Source: UBA6918 sp040754425
GTDB taxonomy: Bacteria; Pseudomonadota; Gammaproteobacteria; Burkholderiales; Thiobacillaceae
Assembly (NCBI GenBank): GCA_040754425.1
Contig: JBFMCR010000014.1
Span: forward strand, 62,001-126,000
DNA: 64,000 nucleotides
Reading direction: 5' to 3'
Made by a program: the position numbers and the translations under genes. Shown here one piece after another: positions 52,498-60,836 of the stretch; the stretch's first letter is position 1, and the number at the start of each line of letters is the position of its first letter. Under the pieces are notes generated by a model, which searched no databases, had not been told where the DNA came from, and saw nothing but the letters and a program-made list of their open reading frames with translations.

Positions 52498-52598
52498 GTG
52501 CGAGAGGAGATGCCTGTTTTTATCGGTATTGCGCGCATTCGAGCGCAGCCTGGCGGCGTTGGCGCCCGGCCCGTGCAAAAGCGAATTCAGCCATCGTT

Positions 52599-53303
52599 TC
52601 AGCGAAGATCGTTTTTCAGGGCCTTGAGCCTGGTATGGGCGGAGGCAAGGAAAAGGCTGAGGTATACACCGAGAATCAGTTCCTGCGCTTCGGGCCCGTC
52701 GATGTCGAACGGGAAGGGAGGATGGACGGACCACCAGTCCAACACGCGCTCGGGCATCATGGCCAGTGCAGAAAGCAAACCGCTCCAGGCAAGCGGCAGC
52801 GTCGGCCAGAACCAGTAGGCAGTCGCGCCCGTGTCATCCTCCCTGCCCTTGTATGATCGGTACCAGGCCCTGATCGCGCCCGTCAGCACCCACAGTTCGA
52901 GCAGCAGCCGCGGCTTCTGGTTGAACAGCGTACTGGAGTTGTGCAGGTTGGTTTCGCTCTGCTTGTTGATTGCCGCATAGGCCTCCGGCGTGTCCCAATG
53001 GAACAGCCACTGCCCCCAGCTTATTTCCTCGCCGGCCATGTAAATGGCGCCAAGCGTCACCATCAACAGCCACAAGCGGCTTTTGAAGCCGGGCAAGGCT
53101 CTCCGCTGCCTGAGGATCAGCAGCCCGAACACGATCCCGGGCAGCAAAACCACCGGCGTGAGCCATTCGACCAGGCCCTCCTCCCTTCCTTCCACATACT
53201 GTCGATAAGCCTGGGCAGGCATGAAATAGTGCGCCGCCACAATGGAGACAAGGAGGCCCAGTGGCAGCCATGACCAGTGCGGGGAAATGTCCCTGATCCT
53301 CAC
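52599..53303 (-). CDS. Uncharacterised polytopic membrane protein
   Basis: A 234-residue protein with about five or six hydrophobic segments. The conserved-looking motif is MAGEEISWGQWLFHWDTPEAYAAINKQSETNLHN between the second and third helices, a pattern I have seen in uncharacterised membrane proteins of polysaccharide clusters. No enzyme family is recognised. It begins two bases after the hisG stop, where hisD would be expected, and reads toward the acyltransferase at 50509. It may mark the edge of the inserted polysaccharide locus. Confidence 0.75.
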   Translation of the reverse strand: MRIRDISPHWSWLPLGLLVSIVAAHYFMPAQAYRQYVEGREEGLVEWLTPVVLLPGIVFGLLILRQRRALPGFKSRLWLLMVTLGAIYMAGEEISWGQWLFHWDTPEAYAAINKQSETNLHNSSTLFNQKPRLLLELWVLTGAIRAWYRSYKGREDDTGATAYWFWPTLPLAWSGLLSALAMMPERVLDWWSVHPPFPFDIDGPEAQELILGVYLSLFLASAHTRLKALKNDLR

Positions 53304-53305
53304 GG

Positions 53306-53944
53306 CTACGCCTTGATCGCGCCGGAAAAGGCCTCGAACAGGGGCTGCAGCGCAGCGCGCTTGGTCTTGAGCGAAGCCTGGTTCACCACCAGGCGCGAGC
53401 TGATGTCGGTGATATGCTCGACTGCCACCAGGCCGTTGGCCTTGAGGGTGCCGCCGGTGGAAACCAAGTCGACGATGGCGTCGGCCAGGCCCACCAGCGG
53501 GGCCAGTTCCATCGAGCCGTAGAGCTTGATGAGGTCGACGTGCACGCCCTTGGAGGAAAAATGCTCGCGTGCCGTGTTCACGTACTTGGTGGCAACGCGG
53601 ATGCGTGCGCCCTCCTTCACACGTCCTTCGTAGTCGAAGCCTTCGCGCACCGCCACCATCATTTTGCAGCGCGCGATTTTCAGATCCAGCGGCTGGTACA
53701 GCCCTTCGCCGCCGTGCTCGATCAGTACGTCGCGGCCGGCGATGCCCAGGTCGGCGCCGCCGTGCTGCACATAGGTTGGCACGTCGGTCGCGCGCACGAT
53801 CAAAAGGCGCACGTCCGCGCGGTTGGTGGGGATGATGAGCTTGCGCGAGACTTCGGGATCCTCGTCCGGAGTGACGCCGGCGGCCGCCAAGAGCGGCCTG
53901 GTTTCCTCGAAAATGCGGCCTTTGGAAAGGGCAATGGTGATCAT
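53306..53944 (-). CDS. hisG: ATP phosphoribosyltransferase, short form HisG
   Basis: A 212-residue catalytic subunit that condenses ATP and PRPP to start histidine synthesis. Signatures are ITIALSKGRIFEET, the YVQHGGADLGIAGRDVL region and the PRPP loop GLADAIVDLVSTGGTLKANGL. The short form lacks the C-terminal ACT-like regulatory domain and needs HisZ, which is encoded at 156-1124. In betaproteobacteria hisG normally continues into hisD, hisC and others; here it is followed by an unrelated membrane-protein gene. Confidence 0.97.
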   Translation of the reverse strand: MITIALSKGRIFEETRPLLAAAGVTPDEDPEVSRKLIIPTNRADVRLLIVRATDVPTYVQHGGADLGIAGRDVLIEHGGEGLYQPLDLKIARCKMMVAVREGFDYEGRVKEGARIRVATKYVNTAREHFSSKGVHVDLIKLYGSMELAPLVGLADAIVDLVSTGGTLKANGLVAVEHITDISSRLVVNQASLKTKRAALQPLFEAFSGAIKA

Positions 53945-53986
53945 GTCTGAGGGTATCTGTTCACAAAATTTTCCGTTCCTGTGGGA

Positions 53987-54032
53987 GCGGCTTCAGCCGC
54001 GAAAAAAACTCGCTGGTCGCGGCTGAAGCCGC
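53987..54032. repeat. REP/BIME-type paired inverted repeat
   Basis: GCGGCTTCAGCCGCGA (53987-54002) and its exact reverse complement (54017-54032) are separated by 14 bases. Each arm is itself a hairpin (GCGGCT-TC-AGCCGC), preceded by GTGGGA, the classical layout of a REP pair of the kind mobilised by RAYT/TnpA-REP transposases. It lies between murA and hisG on the minus strand and may stabilise or separate the two messages. Confidence 0.85.
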
Positions 54033-54042
54033 ACAATGGGCC

Positions 54043-55293
54043 TCAATGCACCCGACGTATGCGGGCACCCAGCGCGGAAAGCTTGTCCTCGATGTGCTCG
54101 TAGCCGCGGTCGAGATGATAGATGCGGTCGATCACGGTCTCGCCCTGGGCCACCAGTCCTGCCAGCACGAGGCAGGCCGAGGCGCGCAGGTCGGTGGCCA
54201 TGACGATGGCGCCGTCCAGCCGTTCCACCCCGCGCACCAGCGCAGTATGGCCGGAAACCTCGATGTCGGCGCCCAGCCGGCGCAATTCCTGCACGTGCAT
54301 GAAGCGGTTTTCGAATATGGTTTCGGTCACGCTGGACGCACCCTCGGCCACGCAGTTCATGGCCATGAACTGGGCCTGCATGTCAGTGGGAAAAGCCGGG
54401 TGCGGCGCGGTGCGCACGTCGACCGCCTTCAACCTCTTCTCGCGGCAGACCTCGATCCAGTCGGAGCCGACCTCGACCCTCGCCCCGGCCTCGATCAGCT
54501 TGGCGATCACGGCATCGAGCGCATCCGGCCGGGTATGCGTGGCCTTCACGCAGCCGCCGGCCATGGCCCCGGCCACCAGAAAGGTGCCGGTCTCGATGCG
54601 GTCGGGCATGACGCCGTATTCTGCGCCGTGCAATGCCGGCACGCCTTCGATGGTGATGACGTCGGTGCCGGCACCCTGGATTTTCGCGCCCATGGCAACG
54701 AGGCAGCGCGCCAGATCGACCACTTCGGGCTCGCGCGCGGCGTTTTCCAGCACCGTGGCGCCTTCGGCCAGGCAGGCCGCCATCATCAGGTTCTCGGTGC
54801 CGGTCACGGTGACGGTATCCATGACGTAGCGCGCGCCCTTGAGCTTTTTCGCCGTGGCGTGGATGTAGCCGTGTTCGATGTGGATTTCCGCGCCCATGGC
54901 CTGCAGGCCCTTGATGTGCAGGTCGACCGGACGCGAGCCGATGGCGCAGCCGCCGGGCAAGCTGACGCGCGCCTCGCCGAAGCGTGCGAGCGTCGGCCCC
55001 AGCACCAGGATGGAGGCGCGCATGGTCTTCACCATGTCGTAGGGGGCTTCCAGCACGGGAATGTCTTTTGCGTCGAGTTCTACCCTGTCTTCGTCGCGCG
55101 TGACACGCACGCCCATGTGCGCGAGCAGTGCGAGCAGCGTGCCGATGTCCTTGAGATTGGGCACGTTGGAAAGGCGCAGCGGCTGGCTGGAAAGCAGCGC
55201 CGCGGTCAGGATCGGCAAGGCGGCGTTCTTGGCGCCGGAAATGCGCACCTCGCCGTTGAGCACGGCGCCGCCGTGTATCGACAGTTTGTCCAT
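54043..55293 (-). CDS. murA: UDP-N-acetylglucosamine 1-carboxyvinyltransferase MurA
   Basis: A 416-residue enzyme that transfers enolpyruvate from PEP to UDP-GlcNAc, the first committed step of peptidoglycan synthesis. The catalytic, fosfomycin-sensitive cysteine is C116 in LPGGCAIGSRPVDLH. The N-terminus (LSIHGGAVLNGEVRISGAKNAALP) and length are typical. It follows ibaG by 14 bases in a conserved order. Confidence 0.98.
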   Translation of the reverse strand: MDKLSIHGGAVLNGEVRISGAKNAALPILTAALLSSQPLRLSNVPNLKDIGTLLALLAHMGVRVTRDEDRVELDAKDIPVLEAPYDMVKTMRASILVLGPTLARFGEARVSLPGGCAIGSRPVDLHIKGLQAMGAEIHIEHGYIHATAKKLKGARYVMDTVTVTGTENLMMAACLAEGATVLENAAREPEVVDLARCLVAMGAKIQGAGTDVITIEGVPALHGAEYGVMPDRIETGTFLVAGAMAGGCVKATHTRPDALDAVIAKLIEAGARVEVGSDWIEVCREKRLKAVDVRTAPHPAFPTDMQAQFMAMNCVAEGASSVTETIFENRFMHVQELRRLGADIEVSGHTALVRGVERLDGAIVMATDLRASACLVLAGLVAQGETVIDRIYHLDRGYEHIEDKLSALGARIRRVH

Positions 55294-55307
55294 AGTCTAG
55301 GCGACGT

Positions 55308-55544
55308 TCAGCGGCTGGCCCAGTCTTCCGGGGTAAAGGTTTTCATGGACAGCGCGTGGATTTCCTCGCGCATGCGGTCGCCCAGCGCCTTGTAAACCAA
55401 TTGATGCTGTTGCACCATGTTCTTGCCGCGGAATTCTCCGCTCACGATCACTGCCTCGAAGTGCTGGCCGTCGCCCTTGACTTCGAGTTTTTCACAGGGC
55501 AGCGCCGCCGCGATCCATCGTTCGATATCCTGTGGACTGACCAT
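55308..55544 (-). CDS. ibaG: BolA-family protein IbaG
   Basis: A 78-residue BolA/IbaG-family protein containing GDGQHFEAVIVSGEFRGKNMVQQHQLVYKALGDRM, with the conserved histidines used with monothiol glutaredoxins in Fe-S handling. The position between the ABC-2 genes and murA is conserved in proteobacteria. Its ATG lies one base after the permease stop. Confidence 0.94.
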   Translation of the reverse strand: MVSPQDIERWIAAALPCEKLEVKGDGQHFEAVIVSGEFRGKNMVQQHQLVYKALGDRMREEIHALSMKTFTPEDWASR

Positions 55545-55545
55545 T

Positions 55546-56301
55546 TCAATACCTCAATTTGTAGCCGCGCCTGATGAGCAGCAGGGTAAAACCGGATATT
55601 GCCACAAAGCAGACGGCCACGACCAGCAGGCTCAAGCCCGGCGCCACGTCCGAGCGGCCGAAGAAGCCCCAGCGGAAACCGTCGATCATGTAGAACACCG
55701 GGTTCCAGTGCGAGGCCGCCTGCCAGAAAGTCGGCAGTGAATGAATCGAATAGAACACCCCGGAGAGGAAGGTGAGCGGCATGATGAGGAAGTTCTGGAA
55801 GGCGGCCAACTGGTCGAATTTGTCCGCCCACATGCCGGCGAGGATGCCGAGTGCGGCAAGAATGCCTGTGGACAGCACGGTGAGCGCAAGCAGCCAGAAC
55901 GGGTGCATCAAGGGCAGATCGGTGAACCACACAGTCACCAGCCCCACCCCCACGCCCACCACCAGGCCGCGAATGACCGCTGCCAGGAGATAGGCCGAGA
56001 AGAACTCCAGGTAGGAAAGCGGCGCCACCAGCACGAACACGATGTTGCCGGTGATCTTGGACTGGATCAGGCTCGACGAGCTGTTGGCGAAGGCATTCTG
56101 CAGCATCGACATCATGATGAGGCCGGGCACCAGGAAGGTGGTGTAGCTGATGCCGGGATAGACCTGCACGCGCTCTTCCAGTACATGGGAGAAGATCAGC
56201 AGGTAGAGCATGGCCGTGACGATCGGCGCCAGGATGGTCTGGAACGCCACTTTCCAGAAGCGCAGCAATTCCTTGTAGAGCAGGGTCGTGAATCCGGTCA
56301 T
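55546..56301 (-). CDS. ABC-2 type transporter permease (YadH-like)
   Basis: A 251-residue permease with six predicted membrane helices. It starts MTGFTTLLYKELLRFWKV, with ABC-2 signatures VPGLIMMSMLQNAFANSSSSL and a LSGVFYSIHSLPTFWQAASHWNPVFYMIDGFRWG segment typical of YadH/NodJ-type exporters. It pairs with the ATPase immediately upstream. The substrate is unknown; the position inside the mla-murA block suggests an envelope role. Confidence 0.92.
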   Translation of the reverse strand: MTGFTTLLYKELLRFWKVAFQTILAPIVTAMLYLLIFSHVLEERVQVYPGISYTTFLVPGLIMMSMLQNAFANSSSSLIQSKITGNIVFVLVAPLSYLEFFSAYLLAAVIRGLVVGVGVGLVTVWFTDLPLMHPFWLLALTVLSTGILAALGILAGMWADKFDQLAAFQNFLIMPLTFLSGVFYSIHSLPTFWQAASHWNPVFYMIDGFRWGFFGRSDVAPGLSLLVVAVCFVAISGFTLLLIRRGYKLRY

Positions 56302-56308
56302 GACCCGC

Positions 56309-57199
56309 TCATGCGCTCTGGATGATTTCGGTGAACACGTCTTCGAGATCGGGTTCGAGCAGCTGCATTTCGAGCACCTTGATGCCGTCGGCGCGCAGCC
56401 TCGCCATCAGGTTTTCCAGTTCCAGATATTCCTTGAATCCGAACTGCCAGCAGCTGCCCTGGCCGCGACGCAGTCCCGGCACGGCGGACGGCTCGCCATC
56501 CAGCCTGAACTGCGCCTGATGATCGTGGCGGCGCGACAGCAGGTTGCGCGTGCTGTCCAGCGCCACCAGCCTGCCCTCTTTCAGCATGGCGATGCGCTCG
56601 CACAGCGTCTCCGCCTCCTCCAGGTAATGCGTGGTCAGCACCACGGTATGGCCTTCGCGATTGAGGCTGCGGATGAACTGCCACAGGGTCTGGCGCAAGT
56701 CGACGTCGACACCGGCGGTGGGCTCGTCGAGCACGATCACCGGCGGCTTGTGCATCAGCGCCTGGGCCACCAGCACGCGGCGTTTCATGCCGCCGGAGAG
56801 CGCGCGCATGTTCCTGTCGGCGTACGGCGTCAGGCCCAGGTTGTGCAGCACGTGCTCGATCCAGTCGTCGTTCTTGCGGATGCCGAAATAGCCCGACTGC
56901 ATGCGCAGTACCTCGCGCGCGGTGAAAAAGGGGTCGTACACCAGCTCCTGAGGGACCACGCCGAGCGCGCGGCGCGCCTGCGCGTAATCCCGCGTCACGT
57001 CCAAGCCCATGACTTCGGCCGTGCCACGGGTCGGCCGGGCAAGCCCGGCCAGGATGTTGATGAGCGTGGTCTTGCCCGCACCGTTGGGACCGAGCAGGCC
57101 GAAGAACTCGCCCTGGGAAATTTCCAGATCGACGCCGTCCAAGGCGCGCGCCTGCCGGTACTGCTTGACCAGCCCGGCAACCTTGAGCGCAGCGGTCAT
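56309..57199 (-). CDS. ABC transporter ATP-binding protein (YadG-like)
   Basis: A 296-residue ATPase with Walker A GPNGAGKTT, signature LSGGMKRRV, Walker B VIVLDEPTAGVD and the switch histidine in LTTHYLEEAE. The C-terminal extension of some 60 residues ends with LLEPDLEDVFTEI, characteristic of ABC-2 exporter ATPases. It overlaps the mlaB stop by four bases and is followed by its permease. Confidence 0.94.
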   Translation of the reverse strand: MTAALKVAGLVKQYRQARALDGVDLEISQGEFFGLLGPNGAGKTTLINILAGLARPTRGTAEVMGLDVTRDYAQARRALGVVPQELVYDPFFTAREVLRMQSGYFGIRKNDDWIEHVLHNLGLTPYADRNMRALSGGMKRRVLVAQALMHKPPVIVLDEPTAGVDVDLRQTLWQFIRSLNREGHTVVLTTHYLEEAETLCERIAMLKEGRLVALDSTRNLLSRRHDHQAQFRLDGEPSAVPGLRRGQGSCWQFGFKEYLELENLMARLRADGIKVLEMQLLEPDLEDVFTEIIQSA

Positions 57200-57468
57200 A
57201 ACAGGTCGGCGACGCCGTAAAGCGATGCCAGATTGTGGATGCGCTCCGACAGTCCGGTGATTTTCAGGCTCCGCCTGCCTGCCGCCGCCTCGCGTTTGGC
57301 GGCAATGAGAAGCCCAAGCACGGCGGAATCGACGTTGCCAATACCGCTGCAGTCAAGAGTGTCGACCCCTTCCCGCACCAGCGGCCTGATGTTTTCAGCC
57401 AGGTCCGGGACGGTATCGATCGTGACATCGCCCTGCAAGCGGCACACATTGCCCTGCCGTTCGATCAT
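57196..57468 (-). CDS. mlaB: STAS-domain protein MlaB
   Basis: A 90-residue STAS domain protein, the cytoplasmic regulator that binds MlaF in the MlaFEDB complex. The anti-sigma antagonist-like core DTLDCSGIGNVDSAVLGLLIAAKREA is clear, with the helix-start serine of the STAS fold in NVDSAVL. Overlaps at both ends (ATGA) couple it to mlaC and the ABC ATPase. Confidence 0.92.
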   Translation of the reverse strand: MIERQGNVCRLQGDVTIDTVPDLAENIRPLVREGVDTLDCSGIGNVDSAVLGLLIAAKREAAAGRRSLKITGLSERIHNLASLYGVADLL

Positions 57469-58166
57469 GCGCGTCCGGGCAACACTTCCGCAGGGCCGGC
57501 AGCCTCGGAGCGGCTGGTTTTGCCGGCCGCGGCGCCGGAGTTTCCGCCCGCGGGCTGCGGCGGGGCCTTTTCCAGGCTTCTGGATTTGGCCTCCATCATC
57601 GAAATCAGGCCGTCGATGCCGGACTGGCGGATGGTGTTGGCAAACGAGGAGCGGTAATTGATCACCAGGCTCACGCCGTCTATCGACACGTCATAGACCT
57701 TCCAGCCGAATGGCGTCTTGTGCATGTCGTAATTGATGGGAATGGGCTTGCCGCCCGGCTGTTTCACCTCGGTCTGCACGGTGACCTCGGTCGCTTCAGG
57801 CTTCATGGAAAAAGGCTTGAACTCGACAGTCTGGTTGCTGAAGGCCGTCAGCGAACTGGCATAGGTGCGCACCAGCAGCGCACGGAACTCCTTCACCAGG
57901 GACTGTTTCTGCGTTGCGCTGGCAACATTCCAGTAGCGCCCGACCGCCAGCTGGGTCATGCGGTTGAAATCGAAATGCGGCAATACCTTGGCCTCGACCA
58001 GGTTGTACACCTTCTTGAGATTGCCGCCCTGAATCTCCTTGTCGGCCTTGAGAATGGCCAGGACTTCCTGGGTCGTGTTCTTTGCCAACTGGTCGGGCGG
58101 CGTGTCCGCCGCCCATGCCATCACGGGCAACAAACCGACGAGCAGGCCAATAATCATGCGCAACAT
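57465..58166 (-). CDS. mlaC: Phospholipid-binding periplasmic protein MlaC
   Basis: A 233-residue periplasmic shuttle for phospholipids between the outer-membrane Mla complex and MlaFEDB. The signal peptide is MLRMIIGLLVGLLPVMAWA. The Ttg2D/MlaC domain follows (ILKADKEIQGGNLKKVYNLVEAKVLPHFDFNRMTQLAVGRYW). A Ser/Ala/Gly-rich tail of about 30 residues after SLEKAPPQPAG is longer than usual. The ATG at 58164-58166 has AGGAGAA upstream. Confidence 0.95.
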   Translation of the reverse strand: MLRMIIGLLVGLLPVMAWAADTPPDQLAKNTTQEVLAILKADKEIQGGNLKKVYNLVEAKVLPHFDFNRMTQLAVGRYWNVASATQKQSLVKEFRALLVRTYASSLTAFSNQTVEFKPFSMKPEATEVTVQTEVKQPGGKPIPINYDMHKTPFGWKVYDVSIDGVSLVINYRSSFANTIRQSGIDGLISMMEAKSRSLEKAPPQPAGGNSGAAAGKTSRSEAAGPAEVLPGRA

Positions 58167-58210
58167 GGGTTCTCCTAGAAAATCTTGTTCCTGTCCAGAC
58201 CACGGCAACC

Positions 58211-59581
58211 TTATTTCTGTTCCCCGATCAGCTTGCTGATTTGCGCCACGTTCACGTTGTAATCGTTCACCGTGCGCAGGTATTCGGTCTGCGCCAGCAC
58301 ATAGCTTTTCATCGCTTCGGCCAGCTTGTCGCCCTTTTCCAGGCCGGCGGAAAAATTGGCCAGGGACGCGACCACCCAGCGCCGCGCGGCGGCCGCGCTT
58401 TCGGACAGGTCCTTCTGCGCATCGAAATTGGCCCTGGCGTTGGCATAGGCCTCGCTCACTTCGTAGGGAATCCCCAGCAGCGCGAACTGTTTCTTCTGGT
58501 TGAGCGCCTCCAGTTCCGCCTGGGCCTGATCCACGCGCGCGGAACCGGTTTCGAACGCCGTATCCCACTTGATGCCGACGACCGGGGTCAGCCCGCCGCC
58601 GTTGAAGGGATCGTACACATGCGGATTGTCGAGCTGTTCTCGGCGCGAGGAATAGTTGTAGGTCCCCACCACGCCGGCATAGACATCGGGCCAGAGATCG
58701 GCCTTTTTCGCTGCGAGCAGGGCACGCTTGGCCTTGAGGCCCGCTTCCAGCTGCTGCATTTCCGGGCGCTCGGTCAGCGCCCTGGCCTGCAGGTCGGCCA
58801 GTTCCGACACGGGGAAGGGGACGGGCTGCAAGCTGTCATCCGCAACCGACAATGGCGCATTCAGGCCGACTCCGGTCAGCACTTTCAGGCCATCGAGGCT
58901 GATTTTTTCCACGGCCCTGGCCTGGTGCACGTATTTGCCGACCACGCCCTTGGTCGACTGCAGGGAATAAAGCTCGGCATAGGTGACCTCGCCGGTATCC
59001 TGCTTGAGCGCACGCTCGGCGCGGCTGATGGAGTCGTCGAGGCGCGCCAGGACGTCTTCCAGGAACAGGCGGATGTCGCGCGCGGTCAGATAGCCGAAGT
59101 AGGCGCGCTTGGTGTCGAACACGGTTTCGGCCTGGGACTGGCGCACGTCGCCGCGCTTGATGTCGATGTTGCCCTGCGCGGCTTCGCCATAGGCCTCGAT
59201 CTTGCCGAAGGTGTAAAGCGGCTTGATCAGGGCAAATTCAAGATGGGTCCAGTCCGACAGGCCGTTCCAGTCATCGCTGTCGCGGCGCGGCGTGCCGGTG
59301 GGATCGCTGAACAGCCCGCCCTGGTAAAAGCCGCCTTCCACCTGCTTGGTGAGGCCGACGAAGGCATTCGCGCTGATCCGCCAGCCCTCATTGCCCTTGA
59401 CTTCGGCCAGCAGGCCGCGGGCGGCCTCGACCAGTTGCTCGCGCTCCTTGATGCGCGGATCGGCAGACAAGCTCATTTCCACGGCCTGTTGCAGATTGAT
59501 GGTCTGCGCGCCGGATACGCCGGACAGCAGCATGCCGGCGGCGAGCAATGCCAGCGCGATCTTGTTATTGTGCGGTTTCAT
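58211..59581 (-). CDS. TolC-family outer-membrane efflux protein embedded in the mla operon
   Basis: A 456-residue outer-membrane factor with a signal peptide (about 1-25, ending SGVSGAQT) and two OEP repeats of long coiled coils. Examples are INLQQAVEMSLSADPRIKEREQLVEAARGLLAEVKGNEG and DLQARALTERPEMQQLEAGLKAKRALLAAKKADLWPDV. It overlaps mlaD by 17 bases and precedes mlaC by 44, so it is co-transcribed with lipid-transport genes rather than with a membrane-fusion protein. It may offer an outer-membrane outlet, but its partner is unknown. Confidence 0.92.
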   Translation of the reverse strand: MKPHNNKIALALLAAGMLLSGVSGAQTINLQQAVEMSLSADPRIKEREQLVEAARGLLAEVKGNEGWRISANAFVGLTKQVEGGFYQGGLFSDPTGTPRRDSDDWNGLSDWTHLEFALIKPLYTFGKIEAYGEAAQGNIDIKRGDVRQSQAETVFDTKRAYFGYLTARDIRLFLEDVLARLDDSISRAERALKQDTGEVTYAELYSLQSTKGVVGKYVHQARAVEKISLDGLKVLTGVGLNAPLSVADDSLQPVPFPVSELADLQARALTERPEMQQLEAGLKAKRALLAAKKADLWPDVYAGVVGTYNYSSRREQLDNPHVYDPFNGGGLTPVVGIKWDTAFETGSARVDQAQAELEALNQKKQFALLGIPYEVSEAYANARANFDAQKDLSESAAAARRWVVASLANFSAGLEKGDKLAEAMKSYVLAQTEYLRTVNDYNVNVAQISKLIGEQK

Positions 59582-60044
59582 TGGACGCTCCCTCTTGAGC
59601 TTTGCTGAACAGAAACTGTCCGATCAGGTTTTCCAGCACCACGGCCGACTGTGTCAGTTTCACCTGATCGCCATTTTTCAATTTTACGCTATCGCCCCCG
59701 GCTTCCAAGCCGATATATTGCTCGCCCAGAAGACCCGAAGTCAGGATGGCTGCCGAGGTATCCCTGGGAAACTCGTAGCGGCTGTCCAGGTTGAACACGA
59801 CCTCGGCCTCGTAGGTCTCGTCGTCGAAGCTGATCGCAGCCACCCGCCCCACCACCACGCCGGCGCTTTTCACCGGCGCGCGCACCTTGAGGCCGCCGAT
59901 ATTGCCGAAATGCGCCGACACCTGGTAGCTGTCGGCCATGTTGACCGAACTCATGTTCCCCACTTTGAGTGCCAGAAACAGCAGCGCGCCGATGCCTGCC
60001 ACCACGAACAACCCGACCCACAGGTCCAGCCAAGCCTTGCCCAT
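59565..60044 (-). CDS. mlaD: MCE-domain lipid transport protein MlaD
   Basis: A 159-residue inner-membrane protein with one N-terminal helix (about 8-27) and an MCE domain (YQVSAHFGNIGGLKVRAPVKSAGVVVGRVAAI), forming the periplasmic hexameric ring of the MlaFEDB transporter. The C-terminal hydrophobic helix (SAVVLENLIGQFLFSK) is the element that lines the ring pore. It starts right after the mlaE stop. Confidence 0.96.
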   Translation of the reverse strand: MGKAWLDLWVGLFVVAGIGALLFLALKVGNMSSVNMADSYQVSAHFGNIGGLKVRAPVKSAGVVVGRVAAISFDDETYEAEVVFNLDSRYEFPRDTSAAILTSGLLGEQYIGLEAGGDSVKLKNGDQVKLTQSAVVLENLIGQFLFSKAQEGASNETAQ

Positions 60045-60836
60045 TCACACCCCCCGAAACATGAATGACGTCAACACGAAATCCAGCGCCAGAATCACCA
60101 GGCTGGAAGTGACCACCGTACGGGTGGTCGCACGCGAAACACCTTCCGCGGTCGGCAACGCATCATAGCCCTCGAATACTGCAATGGCGGTGACGGCCAC
60201 GCCGAACACCACGCTCTTGATCACGCCGTTGAGGATGTCCTCCTCGAAATCCACCGCGTCCTGCATCTGCGACCAGAAGCTGCCCTCGTCTACGCCGATC
60301 AGCACCACGCCCACCAGATAGCCGCCGAAAATGCCCGCAGCCGAGAACAGCGCCGCCAAGAGGGGCATGGAAATCACCCCACCCCAGAAGCGCGGCGCCA
60401 CCACCCGCGCCACCGGATCCACCGCCATCATCTCCATCGCGGCCAGCTGCTCGGTCGCCTTCATCAGGCCGATTTCGGCGGTGATCGCCGAGCCGGCGCG
60501 GCTGGCGAACAACAGCGCCGCCACCACCGGCCCCAGTTCGCGCACCAGCGCCAGCGCCACCAACACGCCCAGCGCAGATTCGGAACCATAGGTCTGCAAG
60601 GTTTCGAAGCCCTGCAAGCCCAGCACCATGCCGACGAACAGGCCCGACACCAGGATGATGACGAGCGACAGCACCCCGGCAAAATAGATTTCGCGGATGG
60701 TCAGGCTGAAACGCCTGAACGCCACTCCCGAACGCATCAGCGTGGCCAGGAAAAAACGCGCGGCAAGCCCCATGCGCGACACCGCCTCCAGGGTGCGTCG
60801 GCCGAGCTTCGCGATCAGGCGCAAGGGGGCGATCAC
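60045..60836 (-). CDS. mlaE: Phospholipid ABC transporter permease MlaE
   Basis: A 263-residue permease of the MlaFEDB complex with about five membrane helices. The family signature RELGPVVAALLFASRAGSAITAEIGLMKATEQLAAMEMMAVDP and the later FEEDILNGVIKSVVFGVAV are intact. It overlaps mlaF by four bases and abuts mlaD. Confidence 0.97.
   Translation of the reverse strand: MIAPLRLIAKLGRRTLEAVSRMGLAARFFLATLMRSGVAFRRFSLTIREIYFAGVLSLVIILVSGLFVGMVLGLQGFETLQTYGSESALGVLVALALVRELGPVVAALLFASRAGSAITAEIGLMKATEQLAAMEMMAVDPVARVVAPRFWGGVISMPLLAALFSAAGIFGGYLVGVVLIGVDEGSFWSQMQDAVDFEEDILNGVIKSVVFGVAVTAIAVFEGYDALPTAEGVSRATTRTVVTSSLVILALDFVLTSFMFRGV

Noticed and set aside
54046..55395. A 449-codon plus-strand frame opposite murA
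   Set aside because: MurA has all catalytic motifs on the minus strand; the opposing frame shows none.
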